NCBI RefSeq assembly: GCF_000284095.1
Contig: NC_017068.1
Location: forward strand, 682,001-746,000
Length of the DNA: 64,000 nt
From: Selenomonas ruminantium subsp. lactilytica TAM6421
GTDB taxonomy: Bacteria > Bacillota > Negativicutes > Selenomonadales > Selenomonadaceae
Reading direction: 5' to 3'
Below the pieces are notes generated by a model, which did no database searches, was not told the DNA's origin, and worked only from the letters and a program-made list of their open reading frames with translations. Both the position numbers and the translations under genes were made by a program. This document shows positions 1 through 8,088 of this stretch, one piece after another (position 1 is the stretch's first letter; each line of letters begins with the position of its first letter).

Positions 1-321
1 ACGCCGCAGGGTGTAGGAGAGCGGGAGCTCTGTCAGGTGCTCTGCGCTTACCGGATCTTCCTGCCCTATGCGGGAATTACGGTTTCCTCCCGGGAGACGG
101 CCTCTTTCCGCAATGGCATTGCCAAAATCTGCGCCACGAAGATTTCCGCCGGGGTGTCCACGGGCATTGGCGACCATGAGGAAAAATATGAGGGGCATCA
201 GGAAGGCAAGGCCGGTGATGAGCAGTTCGAGATTGCCGATAATCGCAGTATTACCACGATGTATGCGGATATGAGCGGTGAAGGCCTGCAGCCGGTGCTC
301 AATGATTATGTCTATGTCTGA
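1..321 (+). CDS. thiH: 2-iminoacetate synthase ThiH, C-terminal part
   Basis: The reading frame is open from the first base and stops at 319-321, so only about 106 C-terminal residues are visible. ThiH is a radical SAM enzyme that cleaves tyrosine to dehydroglycine for the thiazole ring of thiamin. The visible part has the family's C-terminal look (an IFLPYAGITVSSRE-like stretch, then GVSTGIGDHEEK), but the radical SAM cysteines lie outside the window. It is followed closely by tenI- and thiF-like genes, which supports the assignment. Confidence 0.85.
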   Translation, partial: TPQGVGERELCQVLCAYRIFLPYAGITVSSRETASFRNGIAKICATKISAGVSTGIGDHEEKYEGHQEGKAGDEQFEIADNRSITTMYADMSGEGLQPVLNDYVYV

Positions 322-904
322 TATGGATTGGAAAGATATTTTGGCGGTGACAAACCGCCATCTATGCACAGGGAATTTCCTGCAGCAGGTGGAAAAAGTG
401 GCCAGACGTAAGCCTAAGGCCCTTATCCTGAGGGAAAAGGATCTGCCTGAGCAGGATTACCGGCAGTTGGCAACTGAAGTACAGAAAATCTGCCGTCAGT
501 ATGATGTTCCCTTGCATCTGCATAACTTTCCGCAGGCGGCTGCCGGTCTGTCTGCTGTCGGTTTGCATCTGCCGCTGCCGAAGCTCAGGGAGCGGACAAC
601 AGAGGCACGGCAGCGTTGGAAAGTTTTGGGAACTTCCTGTCATAGTGTGGCAGAGGTGCAGGAAGCAGTGGCATTGGGCTGTACTTATATTGTTGCCGGG
701 CATATCTATGCTACGGACTGTAAGCGGGGCTTGCCGGGCAGGGGGCTGGATTTTTTGCGGGCGGCCTGTCAGGCGGCAAGTACTGTGCCGGTCTATGCCA
801 TTGGCGGCATCACGCCGGAGCGATTGCCTGCTGTATTGGCGGCTGGTGCCGCGGGAGCCTGCGTGATGAGCGGTATGATGAAGGATTCGGAATGGTGGAG
901 GTGA
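314..904 (+). CDS. tenI: TenI-like thiazole tautomerase (ThiE/TenI family)
   Basis: About 196 residues, a TIM-barrel protein of the ThiE/TenI family. The segment GHIYATDCKRGLPGRG matches the TenI signature (GHVFPTDCKKGVPARG in B. subtilis TenI, from memory) better than thiamin-phosphate synthase, and the phosphate-binding end AIGGITPE plus VMSG is present. The expected role is aromatising the thiazole tautomer made by ThiG. Possible ATG starts are at 302, 308, 314 and 323; 314 overlaps the thiH stop by a few bases, and no clear ribosome site decides between them. It sits between thiH and thiF in one operon. A divergent ThiE is the alternative. Confidence 0.75.
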   Translation: MSDMDWKDILAVTNRHLCTGNFLQQVEKVARRKPKALILREKDLPEQDYRQLATEVQKICRQYDVPLHLHNFPQAAAGLSAVGLHLPLPKLRERTTEARQRWKVLGTSCHSVAEVQEAVALGCTYIVAGHIYATDCKRGLPGRGLDFLRAACQAASTVPVYAIGGITPERLPAVLAAGAAGACVMSGMMKDSEWWR

Positions 905-908
905 GTCT

Positions 909-1679
909 GTGGAATGGAATAACGAATTGAATAGCGAAGAGCAGGAACGTTATGCGCGGCAGATCATGCTGCCGGATTTTGGCGAAGCGGGGCAGAAAAA
1001 ATTGAAAGCCGCCCGGGTGCTGGTGATTGGTGCCGGGGGGCTTGGTTCACCGGCCGCCTTTTATCTGGCCGCTGCCGGCATTGGCACGGTGGGACTGGCA
1101 GATTTTGACCATGTGGAGCTGTCCAACCTGCAGCGGCAGCTGCTGCATACTACGGCGGATCTGGGCCGGCGCAAGATTGACAGCGGCCGGGAGACTTTGC
1201 AGGCCTTGAATCCTGCCTTGCAGGTACCTTTATATGATGAGCCGGTCACCGAGGAGTACCTGGCAGCCATCCTGCGCAGCGAGCATTATGATATGGTGGT
1301 GGATGCGGTGGATGACGCCAAGACAAAATTTGCCATCAATGATGCCTGCGTGCAGACGAAAACTGCCTTTGTGCATGGGGGCATCCTGAAATATCAGGGG
1401 CAGCTTATGACTTATGTGCCGGGAAGCCCCTGCCTGCGCTGTCTGTTTCCGGAAGCGCAGGCAGCCCGTGGCGGGAAGAATGGCGTATTGGGTGCCGTAC
1501 CTGGCGTGATCGGCAGCCTGCAGGCCACGGAGGTTATCAAGTATCTGCTGGGTATGGGAAATCTTTTGGCCGGGCGGTTGCTGACCTATGATTCGCTGCC
1601 GCTGTCATTCCGCATATTGAATATTCCCAAGCGCGCCGAATGTAGCTGTCAGGATATTGACAGGTCAGGGCGGGAATGA
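909..1679 (+). CDS. thiF: ThiF/MoeB-family E1-like adenylyltransferase
   Basis: A 256-residue protein that would adenylate the C-terminal Gly of the sulfur carrier ThiS. The GTG start is preceded by GGAGGTGAG at 897-904. The N-terminal motif RYARQIMLPDFG, the nucleotide loop VIGAGGLGSP (about residues 34-43), the zinc-type CLRC pair near 175 and the C-terminal CSC are typical of ThiF/MoeB. No rhodanese domain is attached. The gene follows tenI by 4 bases, so thiazole synthesis is more likely than molybdopterin work, though ThiF and MoeB are hard to separate by sequence alone. Confidence 0.83.
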   Translation: MEWNNELNSEEQERYARQIMLPDFGEAGQKKLKAARVLVIGAGGLGSPAAFYLAAAGIGTVGLADFDHVELSNLQRQLLHTTADLGRRKIDSGRETLQALNPALQVPLYDEPVTEEYLAAILRSEHYDMVVDAVDDAKTKFAINDACVQTKTAFVHGGILKYQGQLMTYVPGSPCLRCLFPEAQAARGGKNGVLGAVPGVIGSLQATEVIKYLLGMGNLLAGRLLTYDSLPLSFRILNIPKRAECSCQDIDRSGRE

Positions 1680-1777
1680 TACTCTAATATAAGAGAAAAC
1701 AGGATGGTTTCAAATTCTGCTGCGGCAGTGTTTGAAGCCATTTTCGTATATTCGTTGCAGTGAAAAAGGAGTAGTTT

Positions 1778-2689
1778 ATGCAGGATATTATCGGTCAGGA
1801 TATCAAGGGGATTACGCAGGATATATTGGCGGACTATGACAAGGAACGTCACATTGATAAGCTGGATGTATTCAACCAGCCGGATACCAAGGTGATTTAC
1901 GAGTTGATTCAGGAATTGACCCGGGTGGCTTATCCCGGCTATGTCAAAGATAACCATTACCGCATTTACGATATCCGCAATAACCTGTCCATGGTCATTG
2001 AAGATATCGCCTTCCGCCTGAACAAGCAGATTGCCATTGCCCTGCGTTATGGGAAAAAGCCGGATGATGAAACACTGATGGCCACGCGGGAAGAAGCACA
2101 GCGGATAACCTTGGAGTTTTTGCGGCAGATCCCCAAGATCCGTGAATATCTGGCCACCGATGTGGAAGCCCTGTTCGATGGCGATCCGGCGGCAGAAAGT
2201 GCCGATGAGATCATCTTTGCCTATCCCGGCCTCTATGCGGTGACGGTGTTCCGCTTTGCTCATGAACTCTATAAGCTTGGTGTGCCGGTGATTCCCCGCA
2301 TCATGACGGAGCTGGCCCATAGCAAAACGGGCATCGATATCAACCCGGGAGCAACCATTGGCAAGTATTTCATGATCGACCATGGCACGGGCATTGTTAT
2401 CGGTGAAACCACGGAGATCGGCGAGCATGTGAAGGTCTATCAGGGGGTGACCCTGGGGGCGCTTTCCACCTCCGGCGGCCGCAAGCTCTTCAACAAGAAG
2501 CGCCATCCCACCATCGAGGATCATGTGACCATCTATTCGGGAGCGTCTATCTTAGGCGGCGATACGGTGATCGGCAAGGGCTCGGTGATCGGGGGCAATG
2601 TGTTCCTGACCCATTCGGTACCGCCGGAAACCCGCGTCAGTGTGAAAAATCAGGAGCTGCGCTATAATATGGGCAGCTGTGATTTGTGA
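1778..2689 (+). CDS. cysE: Serine O-acetyltransferase (CysE/EpsC type)
   Basis: A 303-residue enzyme that makes O-acetylserine from serine and acetyl-CoA, the first step of cysteine synthesis. The C-terminal half is a left-handed beta helix of hexapeptide repeats with the family signatures DINPGATIGKYFMIDHGTG and GETTEIGEHVKVYQGVTLGA (roughly residues 187-230). The N-terminal helical part is long, as in the EpsC-type enzymes of Firmicutes. AAAAAGGAG ends 7 bases before the ATG. No cysK is adjacent. Nearness to the thiamin genes may reflect shared sulfur metabolism, which is only an inference. Confidence 0.93.
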   Translation: MQDIIGQDIKGITQDILADYDKERHIDKLDVFNQPDTKVIYELIQELTRVAYPGYVKDNHYRIYDIRNNLSMVIEDIAFRLNKQIAIALRYGKKPDDETLMATREEAQRITLEFLRQIPKIREYLATDVEALFDGDPAAESADEIIFAYPGLYAVTVFRFAHELYKLGVPVIPRIMTELAHSKTGIDINPGATIGKYFMIDHGTGIVIGETTEIGEHVKVYQGVTLGALSTSGGRKLFNKKRHPTIEDHVTIYSGASILGGDTVIGKGSVIGGNVFLTHSVPPETRVSVKNQELRYNMGSCDL

Positions 2690-2737
2690 TTGATACAGAT
2701 AAATAGATTTTCTTCCTATATTTCTGTCAATTCACAC

Positions 2738-2765
2738 TTGCGCTTTGGAATCAGCATGTTATAAT
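2738..2765 (+). promoter_or_regulatory. Candidate promoter upstream of dhaL
   Basis: TTGCGC (2738-2743), 16 bases, then a consensus TATAAT (2760-2765). The -35 box is only a partial match. Transcription would start near 2772, upstream of the terminator-like hairpin at 2784-2814. Confidence 0.45.
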
Positions 2766-2783
2766 GGTTAGGTGTGTATTATG

Positions 2784-2814
2784 AACTCATTGTTTCCCCA
2801 TCAATGAGTTTTTT
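2784..2814 (+). terminator. Terminator-like hairpin in the dhaL leader
   Basis: AACTCATTG (2784-2792) and CAATGAGTT (2802-2810) form a perfect 9-bp stem with a 9-base loop, followed by a run of T. It lies between the TATAAT box and the dhaL ribosome site, so it could attenuate dhaL as well as end cysE transcripts. Confidence 0.65.
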
Positions 2815-2854
2815 AATTTTTATTCTAATCTACTTATGCAAGGAGTATGTGTGT

Positions 2855-3478
2855 ATGTCGAGAATTAAAGACGCCTTTGATGCCGTAGCTGAAGCGATTA
2901 TTGCGCAGAAAGATTATTTATCGGATATTGACGCCAAGGCCGGCGATGGCGACCATGGCCTGAATATGGCCCGCGGTTTCCGGGCTGCCAAGGAAGCTTT
3001 GGATGATATGGATGATACGACGCAGATTGGCCCCGTGCTCAAGAAAATCGGCAAGAGCCTGATCCAGAATGTGGGCGGCGCTGCCGGCCCCCTCTATGGT
3101 GCGGCTTTTGTCAAAGCCAGTGAGGCCTGCGACGAGGAAACCCGCATGAATATTGCGAGCTTCGAAAAGCTTCTGGCTGCTGCCATTACAGCTATTCAGG
3201 AACGGGGCCGCGCAGAGCAGGGCGACAAGACCATTCTGGATGCCCTGATTCCCATCCATGACTGCTTCCTGCCGGAAAATGTCGAGGACAAGAATCTCTT
3301 TGAGGTACTGCAGGAAGCCTCTAAGGCTGCTGGTGACGGTGTGAACTACACCAAGGAGATCCCGGCGAAAAAAGGCCGTGCCAGCCTCGTGGGCGAGCGC
3401 AGCATCGGCGTGGAAGATCCCGGCGCTGTCAGCACCATGCTGATGTACCGTGCTCTGTATCAGTTCCTGAAGCGTTAA
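2855..3478 (+). CDS. dhaL: Dihydroxyacetone kinase ADP-binding subunit DhaL-like protein
   Basis: A 207-residue all-helical DhaL-family protein. DAKAGDGDHGLNMARGF near residues 30-46 carries the Asp residues that bind Mg-ADP, and NVGGAAGPLYGAAF near 73-86 is the second family motif; GAVSTMLMYRAL closes the domain. The start is the ATG at 2855, since AAGGAG (2840-2845) sits 9 bases upstream; an in-frame ATG at 2774 has no such site. In known systems DhaL works with DhaK and either DhaM or a fused kinase. Neither is present nearby, so the true substrate is uncertain. The length excludes the longer FakA-type fatty acid kinase. Confidence 0.82.
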   Translation: MSRIKDAFDAVAEAIIAQKDYLSDIDAKAGDGDHGLNMARGFRAAKEALDDMDDTTQIGPVLKKIGKSLIQNVGGAAGPLYGAAFVKASEACDEETRMNIASFEKLLAAAITAIQERGRAEQGDKTILDALIPIHDCFLPENVEDKNLFEVLQEASKAAGDGVNYTKEIPAKKGRASLVGERSIGVEDPGAVSTMLMYRALYQFLKR

Positions 3479-3514
3479 GCTTTGTTATATGGTTATTTTT
3501 AGGAGGAAGTTTCA

Positions 3515-4972
3515 TTGAGTCAGAAGGTTCGTACCCGTTTCGCTCCGAGTCCGACGGGATATATGCATATTGGCAATCTGCGCACGGCGCTCTATGGCTA
3601 TCTTTATGCCAAGGCCCAGAAGGGAGATTTCATCCTGCGCATTGAAGATACCGACCGCACCCGCTATGTGGCCGATGCGGTGGATTTCATCAACCGCACG
3701 CTGGAAATGGCCCATATCGTGCCGGATGAAAGCCCCAGCCTGGGTGGCGATTGCGGCCCCTATGTGCAGAGTGAGCGCATGGATATCTACAAGAAGTATG
3801 CCGAAGAGCTCGTAAAGACCGGCCATGCTTATTATTGCTTCTGTGATCCGGACGAAGATCATTCCGCTGGCGAGTTCGGCGGTTATGACCGTACCTGCCG
3901 TGATCTGGATGCTGCTGTGATCGAGGAACATCTGAAGAATGGCGATCCTTACGTTATCCGTCAGAAGATGCCGCTGGATGGTTCCACCACCTTCTTCGAT
4001 GTGCTCCATGGCAATATCACGATCCCCAATTCTGAATTGGAAGATCAGGTGCTGTTGAAGCGCGATGGCATGCCGACCTATAACTTCGCCAATGTTATCG
4101 ACGACCATCTCATGAGCATCAGCCATATCATGCGCGGTGCGGAGTTCATCACCTCCACGCCGAAGTACATCCTGCTCTATGAAGCATATGGCTGGGAAGT
4201 GCCGACCTTCATCCATCTGGCTCCCGTAATGGGCAAGAATGAAGACGGCTCCGTGTCCAAGCTCTCCAAGCGTCATGGCGCTACGAGCTTCGATGACCTC
4301 GTGAAACTCGGTTACCTGCCGGAAGCCATCACCAACTATGTGGCTCTCTTAGGCTGGAACCCCAAGACCACCAATCAGGAAATCTTCTCCATGGAAGAAC
4401 TGATTGCTCACTTCGGTCTGGACGGCCTGTCCAAGTCTCCGGCTGTGTTCGACTATGACAAGCTGGGCTGGATCAACGGCGAATACTTCAAGGCCATGAG
4501 CGATGAGGAATTTGCGAAACGCGCTCATGAGTTCGTGGAAGACCTGCCGGATTATCTGGAAAAGAACTGGCAGACAGTTGCCGCCCTGCTGAAAACCCGC
4601 GTACAGCGCTTCAGCGATGTGAAGGATGAGATTGACTTCCTGGTGGAGATGTCGGCATTCGATGCGAACCTTTACAACAACAAGCGCAACAAGGTCAACC
4701 CGGAAAAGGCTGCGGAACTGATGCCGAAGCTGGTGGAACTGCTGGAAAATGTCAGTGAAGAAGACTGGTATAACGACAGCCTCTATGCCAAGCTGGAAGA
4801 ATACATTGCGGCCAATGAGCTGAAAAAAGGCCTGGTTATGTGGGTGCTGCGCATCGGTGTAGCCGGCAAGTCCGTAACGCCAGGCGGTGCTACGGAAATC
4901 CTGTCCGTTCTGGGCAAGGAAAATTCTTTGGCTCGTCTGAAAAAAAGTCTTGCCAACCTGACGGCAGAGTGA
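3515..4972 (+). CDS. gltX: Glutamyl-tRNA synthetase
   Basis: A 485-residue class I synthetase that charges tRNA-Glu. The start is TTG at 3515 with AGGAGGAAG at 3501-3509. The ATP-binding motif is HIGN (residues 18-21), and the KMSKS equivalent is KLSKR (249-253). The length is normal and the anticodon-binding C-terminal half is complete. Two tRNA-Glu genes follow 37 bases after the stop with no terminator seen between, so enzyme and substrate may be transcribed together. Confidence 0.97.
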   Translation: MSQKVRTRFAPSPTGYMHIGNLRTALYGYLYAKAQKGDFILRIEDTDRTRYVADAVDFINRTLEMAHIVPDESPSLGGDCGPYVQSERMDIYKKYAEELVKTGHAYYCFCDPDEDHSAGEFGGYDRTCRDLDAAVIEEHLKNGDPYVIRQKMPLDGSTTFFDVLHGNITIPNSELEDQVLLKRDGMPTYNFANVIDDHLMSISHIMRGAEFITSTPKYILLYEAYGWEVPTFIHLAPVMGKNEDGSVSKLSKRHGATSFDDLVKLGYLPEAITNYVALLGWNPKTTNQEIFSMEELIAHFGLDGLSKSPAVFDYDKLGWINGEYFKAMSDEEFAKRAHEFVEDLPDYLEKNWQTVAALLKTRVQRFSDVKDEIDFLVEMSAFDANLYNNKRNKVNPEKAAELMPKLVELLENVSEEDWYNDSLYAKLEEYIAANELKKGLVMWVLRIGVAGKSVTPGGATEILSVLGKENSLARLKKSLANLTAE

Positions 4973-5008
4973 TATAATAATTTGAGTCAGCAACAGTGAG
5001 TTGCAAAT

Positions 5009-5083
5009 GGCGCCTTCGTCAAGCGGTTAAGACACTGGCCTCTCACGCCAGGTTCACGGGTTCGAATCCCGTAGGCGTCACCA
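5009..5083 (+). tRNA. tRNA-Glu (anticodon CTC), copy 1
   Basis: Cloverleaf with acceptor GGCGCCT/AGGCGTC, anticodon stem CTGGC/GCCAG enclosing the loop CTCTCAC (anticodon CTC), T arm with GGTTCGAATCC, and encoded CCA at 5081-5083. Confidence 0.95.
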
Positions 5084-5085
5084 TC

Positions 5086-5160
5086 GGCACCTTCGTCAAG
5101 CGGTTAAGACACCGGCCTCTCACGCCGGGTTCACGGGTTCGAATCCCGTAGGTGTCACCA
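5086..5160 (+). tRNA. tRNA-Glu (anticodon CTC), copy 2
   Basis: Near copy of the preceding tRNA, 2 bases downstream. Acceptor GGCACCT/AGGTGTC and anticodon stem CCGGC/GCCGG differ by compensating changes, so both copies fold. Anticodon CTC; CCA encoded at 5158-5160. Confidence 0.95.
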
Positions 5161-5172
5161 ATTGTAAATGAC

Positions 5173-5202
5173 AAGCTCCATCCTTAATGGATGGGGCTTT
5201 TT
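5173..5202 (+). terminator. Terminator after gltX-tRNA-Glu
   Basis: AAGCTCCATCC (5173-5183) pairs with GGATGGGGCTT (5189-5199) across a short loop, followed by T residues. Confidence 0.85.
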
Positions 5203-5232
5203 GAGTGTTGGGGAAAATTTGCCGTCTAATAG

Positions 5233-5261
5233 TTCACTATTTATAAAAAATATGCTAAAAT
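5233..5261 (+). promoter_or_regulatory. Promoter of rsmD-coaD
   Basis: TTCACT (5233-5238), 17 bases, TAAAAT (5256-5261), about 30 bases before the rsmD start. Confidence 0.6.
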
Positions 5262-5292
5262 AATAATGTTTCTTTGCTAGGGAGTGAGTTTC

Positions 5293-5877
5293 ATGCGCAT
5301 AATCACCGGTTCAGCCAGAGGCTGCCGCTTAAAGGCCCCCAAGGGGGCAGAGGTGACAAGGCCTACGGCGGACAGGGTAAAGGAATCCCTGTTCAATATT
5401 CTCGGGGATTTCGTGCCCGGGCGGAAGGTGCTGGATATCTTCGCCGGCACAGGGAATCTTGGCCTGGAAGCGCTCTCCCGGGGAGCACAGTCAGCCGTCT
5501 TTGTGGATAGGGCTACGGCAAAACTCATTGAGGAAAACCTGCGCCTGACCAGACTGGCCGAAAAGGGGACTGTCCGTGGCGGTGATGTGTTTGCGGAATT
5601 ATCCCGGCAGGCAGCCGGCGGGGCGGAGTTCACCCTGATCTTCTGCGATCCTCCTTATCATCAAGGGCTTTGGCAGCGGGCTTTATGCCAGATTGACCAA
5701 TCAGAGGGACTGATGGCAGAAGCGGGAATTCTTGTGGTGGAGCATGGCGCCGATGAAAACGATTATCCGGAGCTTGACCGGCTGCAGCTGGTGCATAACC
5801 GCCGTTATGGTCATACCACCCAGCTGAGTTTTTTCCAATGGCGTTCCTATATGGAAGCAGAGGAGGACGATGTATGA
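5293..5877 (+). CDS. rsmD: 16S rRNA (guanine-966-N2)-methyltransferase RsmD
   Basis: A 194-residue SAM-dependent rRNA methyltransferase. Motif I is DIFAGTGNLGLEALSRGA, and the catalytic FCDPPYHQ motif (the NPPY/DPPY box of N2-guanine enzymes) is intact. The start is ATG 5293 because GGAG at 5281-5284 lies 8 bases upstream; the in-frame GTG at 5284 overlaps that ribosome site. It shares an ATGA overlap with coaD, the usual Firmicute arrangement. Confidence 0.93.
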   Translation: MRIITGSARGCRLKAPKGAEVTRPTADRVKESLFNILGDFVPGRKVLDIFAGTGNLGLEALSRGAQSAVFVDRATAKLIEENLRLTRLAEKGTVRGGDVFAELSRQAAGGAEFTLIFCDPPYHQGLWQRALCQIDQSEGLMAEAGILVVEHGADENDYPELDRLQLVHNRRYGHTTQLSFFQWRSYMEAEEDDV

Positions 5878-6368
5878 GACGGGCGGTATGTTCGGGGAGT
5901 TTCGACCCGGTCACGTTAGGTCATGTGGATGTCTTTGAACGGGCCAGCCGCATGTTTGACGAGCTCATTATCTGTGTGTTCCGCAACGTGGAAAAAAAGG
6001 GATTTTTTCCGGTGGAACAGCGGGTGCAGCTGATCGAGGAGGCTGTGGCCCATTTGCCCAATGTGCGGGTGACGGCCTTTGACAGCCTGATCACGGACTT
6101 CATGACGGCCCAGGATGCGAAGATTATCGTGCGCGGGGTGCGCTCCGTGAAGGATTTGGAATATGAAGAAAACGAAGCTTATATGATCAAGCACCTGAAT
6201 CCTGAAATTGATACCGTATTTCTCCTGACGCGTCCGGATCTGTCCTATGTGAGTTCTTCCGGTGTGCGGGAGGTTTTCCGCTTCGGCGGAAGTATAAATG
6301 GGTTGGTACCTGCCTGTGTGGAACAGGCGATGTTAGATAGAAAAAAAGCAGATGGGGAAAGGAAGTAA
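5874..6368 (+). CDS. coaD: Phosphopantetheine adenylyltransferase
   Basis: A 164-residue nucleotidyltransferase for the penultimate step of coenzyme A synthesis. It begins CSGSFDPVTLGH with the TxGH nucleotide motif at residues 14-17, has RGVRSVKDLEYE in the middle and the SSSGVREV phosphate loop near residue 125. The start at 5874 overlaps the rsmD stop (ATGA); AGGAGG at 5861-5866 serves it. An in-frame ATG at 5838 lies inside rsmD and is not needed. Confidence 0.96.
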   Translation: MRRAVCSGSFDPVTLGHVDVFERASRMFDELIICVFRNVEKKGFFPVEQRVQLIEEAVAHLPNVRVTAFDSLITDFMTAQDAKIIVRGVRSVKDLEYEENEAYMIKHLNPEIDTVFLLTRPDLSYVSSSGVREVFRFGGSINGLVPACVEQAMLDRKKADGERK

Positions 6369-6372
6369 CAGT

Positions 6373-6936
6373 ATGTCAGTACGCGAGACCTTGGATAGAA
6401 TCGAGAATATGGTGGTGGGAGCCTCCCGGGTGCCCTTTACGGAGAAGACTCTGATCAATGACAACGAATTGGTGCATTATGTGGAGGAACTCCGCAATGA
6501 CCTGCCTAAGGAGCTGAACCGGGCCGATGAGATCATGCGGGATCGGGATCAGATCCTGAAGGCTGCGGAAGAAGAGGCAGAGGATATCCGCAAGAAGGCC
6601 AAGGAATATGCGGAAAGCATCACCGAGGAAAGCGAGATCGTCAAGCAGGCACGGGAAAAGGCAAGAGCTATCGTGCAGCAGGCGCAGGATCAGGAACGGG
6701 AGATCATGGAGCGCACCCAGGCCAATGCCACCCAGCTCCAGAGCAATGCCGATGCCTATGCCAATCAGGTATTCGATCAGCTCATCAGCCATGTGAATGG
6801 CACTTTCCAGGGGGTGCGTCAGGCAGAAGCTGGTCTGCAGCAGGCCCTGAACGTCCTGCAGCAGGCAAAGACGCAGATGAACCAGCAGGCTGCCCGTCAG
6901 CAGGAACAGCAGTTCGTGCCGGCTAAAGCTGAATAA
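6373..6936 (+). CDS. Coiled-coil protein of unknown function downstream of coaD
   Basis: A 187-residue, highly charged helical protein. Residues about 25-130 form a long Glu/Lys/Arg/Ala coiled coil resembling the stalk subunits of rotary ATPases (b or H type), and the C-terminal 60 residues are Gln-rich. There is no signal peptide or membrane segment. The start is ATG 6373, with GGAAAGGAAG at 6357-6364. Automatic annotation may call it ATPase subunit H, but no ATPase genes are near and the resemblance may only be shared helical composition. It is the third gene of the rsmD-coaD operon, 4 bases after coaD. Confidence 0.75.
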   Translation: MSVRETLDRIENMVVGASRVPFTEKTLINDNELVHYVEELRNDLPKELNRADEIMRDRDQILKAAEEEAEDIRKKAKEYAESITEESEIVKQAREKARAIVQQAQDQEREIMERTQANATQLQSNADAYANQVFDQLISHVNGTFQGVRQAEAGLQQALNVLQQAKTQMNQQAARQQEQQFVPAKAE

Positions 6937-6947
6937 GATGGAAGAAG

Positions 6948-6972
6948 AAACCGCTCATGGCAGCGGTTTTTT
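6948..6972 (+). terminator. Terminator of the rsmD-coaD operon
   Basis: AAACCGCT (6948-6955), 6-base loop, AGCGGTTT (6962-6969), then further T residues. Confidence 0.88.
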
Positions 6973-7139
6973 GCTTTATGAGGGAATTCCTTGTATTATT
7001 GCTGGTAGACTGGATTCTTAATAAAAAGGTTGTCTAAAATTTTCTTTTAGTAATTACTCTTAACAGGGAGGAATTGGGGGACGGATAGAGAAGTAGAAAA
7101 CCAAGTAACGGATTTTCGCGACGGATAAGGAGTGTTATT

Positions 7140-8072
7140 ATGGGAAAAATGCAAAAATTAGCACTTTTTCTGCTAATGTTGATGGTCAGTATAAGTTTGC
7201 TGGGATGTGGCGGTTCGGAAGTCAGCTCGGGTAAGGTGTATTTCCTGCTGCATAATGATGCGGGCGGCGGCTTCAACGAAGACCTCAAGCAGGCGCTGCT
7301 GAAAAAAGCCCAGGAGGGCGGTGTGGCCATCGAGGTATTGGATGGCAAGGGAGATACGAATCTGCAACTGGATCAGATGAATGAGGTTATCGCCTCCAAG
7401 GCCGGTGCCGTGGTGCTGGCAGCCATGGATGGCGATGCCATCATTCCTGCCGTGAAGAAGGCCAATGAAGCCGGTATCCCCATTATCCGCGTCAGCCGGG
7501 ATATCAACGATGGCCAATTTGTATCCTGCCTCTCCGATGACCGGGAGGCAGGCAAGATGCAGGGAGAATTTATGGCGAAAAATCTGCCACCCAATGCGCA
7601 GATCCTCTATATGAGCGGGGAAATGACACAGGGAGCCGCCATAAAGCGTTGGGAAGGGTTCAAGGAAGCCTGCCTGGACAAGCGCCCCGATGTGAAATTA
7701 CTGGCCTCGGCTGACTGCGGCTGGAATAAGACGGATGCCTTGAAGCAGATGACGCTCTGGCTGAAGATCTATCCGCAGATCGATGGCGTGGTGGGGGCCA
7801 ATGATGAAATGGTCCTGGGGGCTATCCAGTCCCTGAAGGATAATAACCGTTTGAATGGTGTCTGGACCAGCGGTGTTGATGCCACGGATAATGCCTTGAA
7901 GGCCGTACAGGCAGGACTTATGAGCCAGACTGTAAAACAGGATGCCGTCGGTCAGGGGGAAGGGGCCTTTCAACTGGTACAAGCAGCCCTGACGGGGAAT
8001 AAATCCGCTGCTGATGTAGTGGTGCCTTTTGTGTCCATTACCCGGGACAATATTGGTCAGTTCTTGAAGTGA
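7140..8072 (+). CDS. Periplasmic sugar-binding lipoprotein (RbsB-like)
   Basis: A 310-residue type I periplasmic binding protein. The N-terminus has a hydrophobic signal followed by the lipobox LLGC (Cys near residue 23), so it should be lipid-anchored. The mature part has the two-lobed fold of ribose/galactose binders ([30 protein letters not shown] is typical in kind; [15 protein letters not shown] is the second-lobe motif). There is no ABC permease or ATPase beside it. A chemoreceptor follows 16 bases downstream, suggesting that ligand-loaded protein feeds chemotaxis rather than uptake; this is inference from order. Confidence 0.85.
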   Translation: MGKMQKLALFLLMLMVSISLLGCGGSEVSSGKVYFLLHNDAGGGFNEDLKQALLKKAQEGGVAIEVLDGKGDTNLQLDQMNEVIASKAGAVVLAAMDGDAIIPAVKKANEAGIPIIRVSRDINDGQFVSCLSDDREAGKMQGEFMAKNLPPNAQILYMSGEMTQGAAIKRWEGFKEACLDKRPDVKLLASADCGWNKTDALKQMTLWLKIYPQIDGVVGANDEMVLGAIQSLKDNNRLNGVWTSGVDATDNALKAVQAGLMSQTVKQDAVGQGEGAFQLVQAALTGNKSAADVVVPFVSITRDNIGQFLK

Positions 8073-8088
8073 GGAAGGTGGCTGGATC

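Noticed and set aside
6373-6936. Rotary ATPase stalk subunit
   Set aside because: The likeness is to generic charged coiled coil, there is no membrane segment, and no ATPase operon is present.
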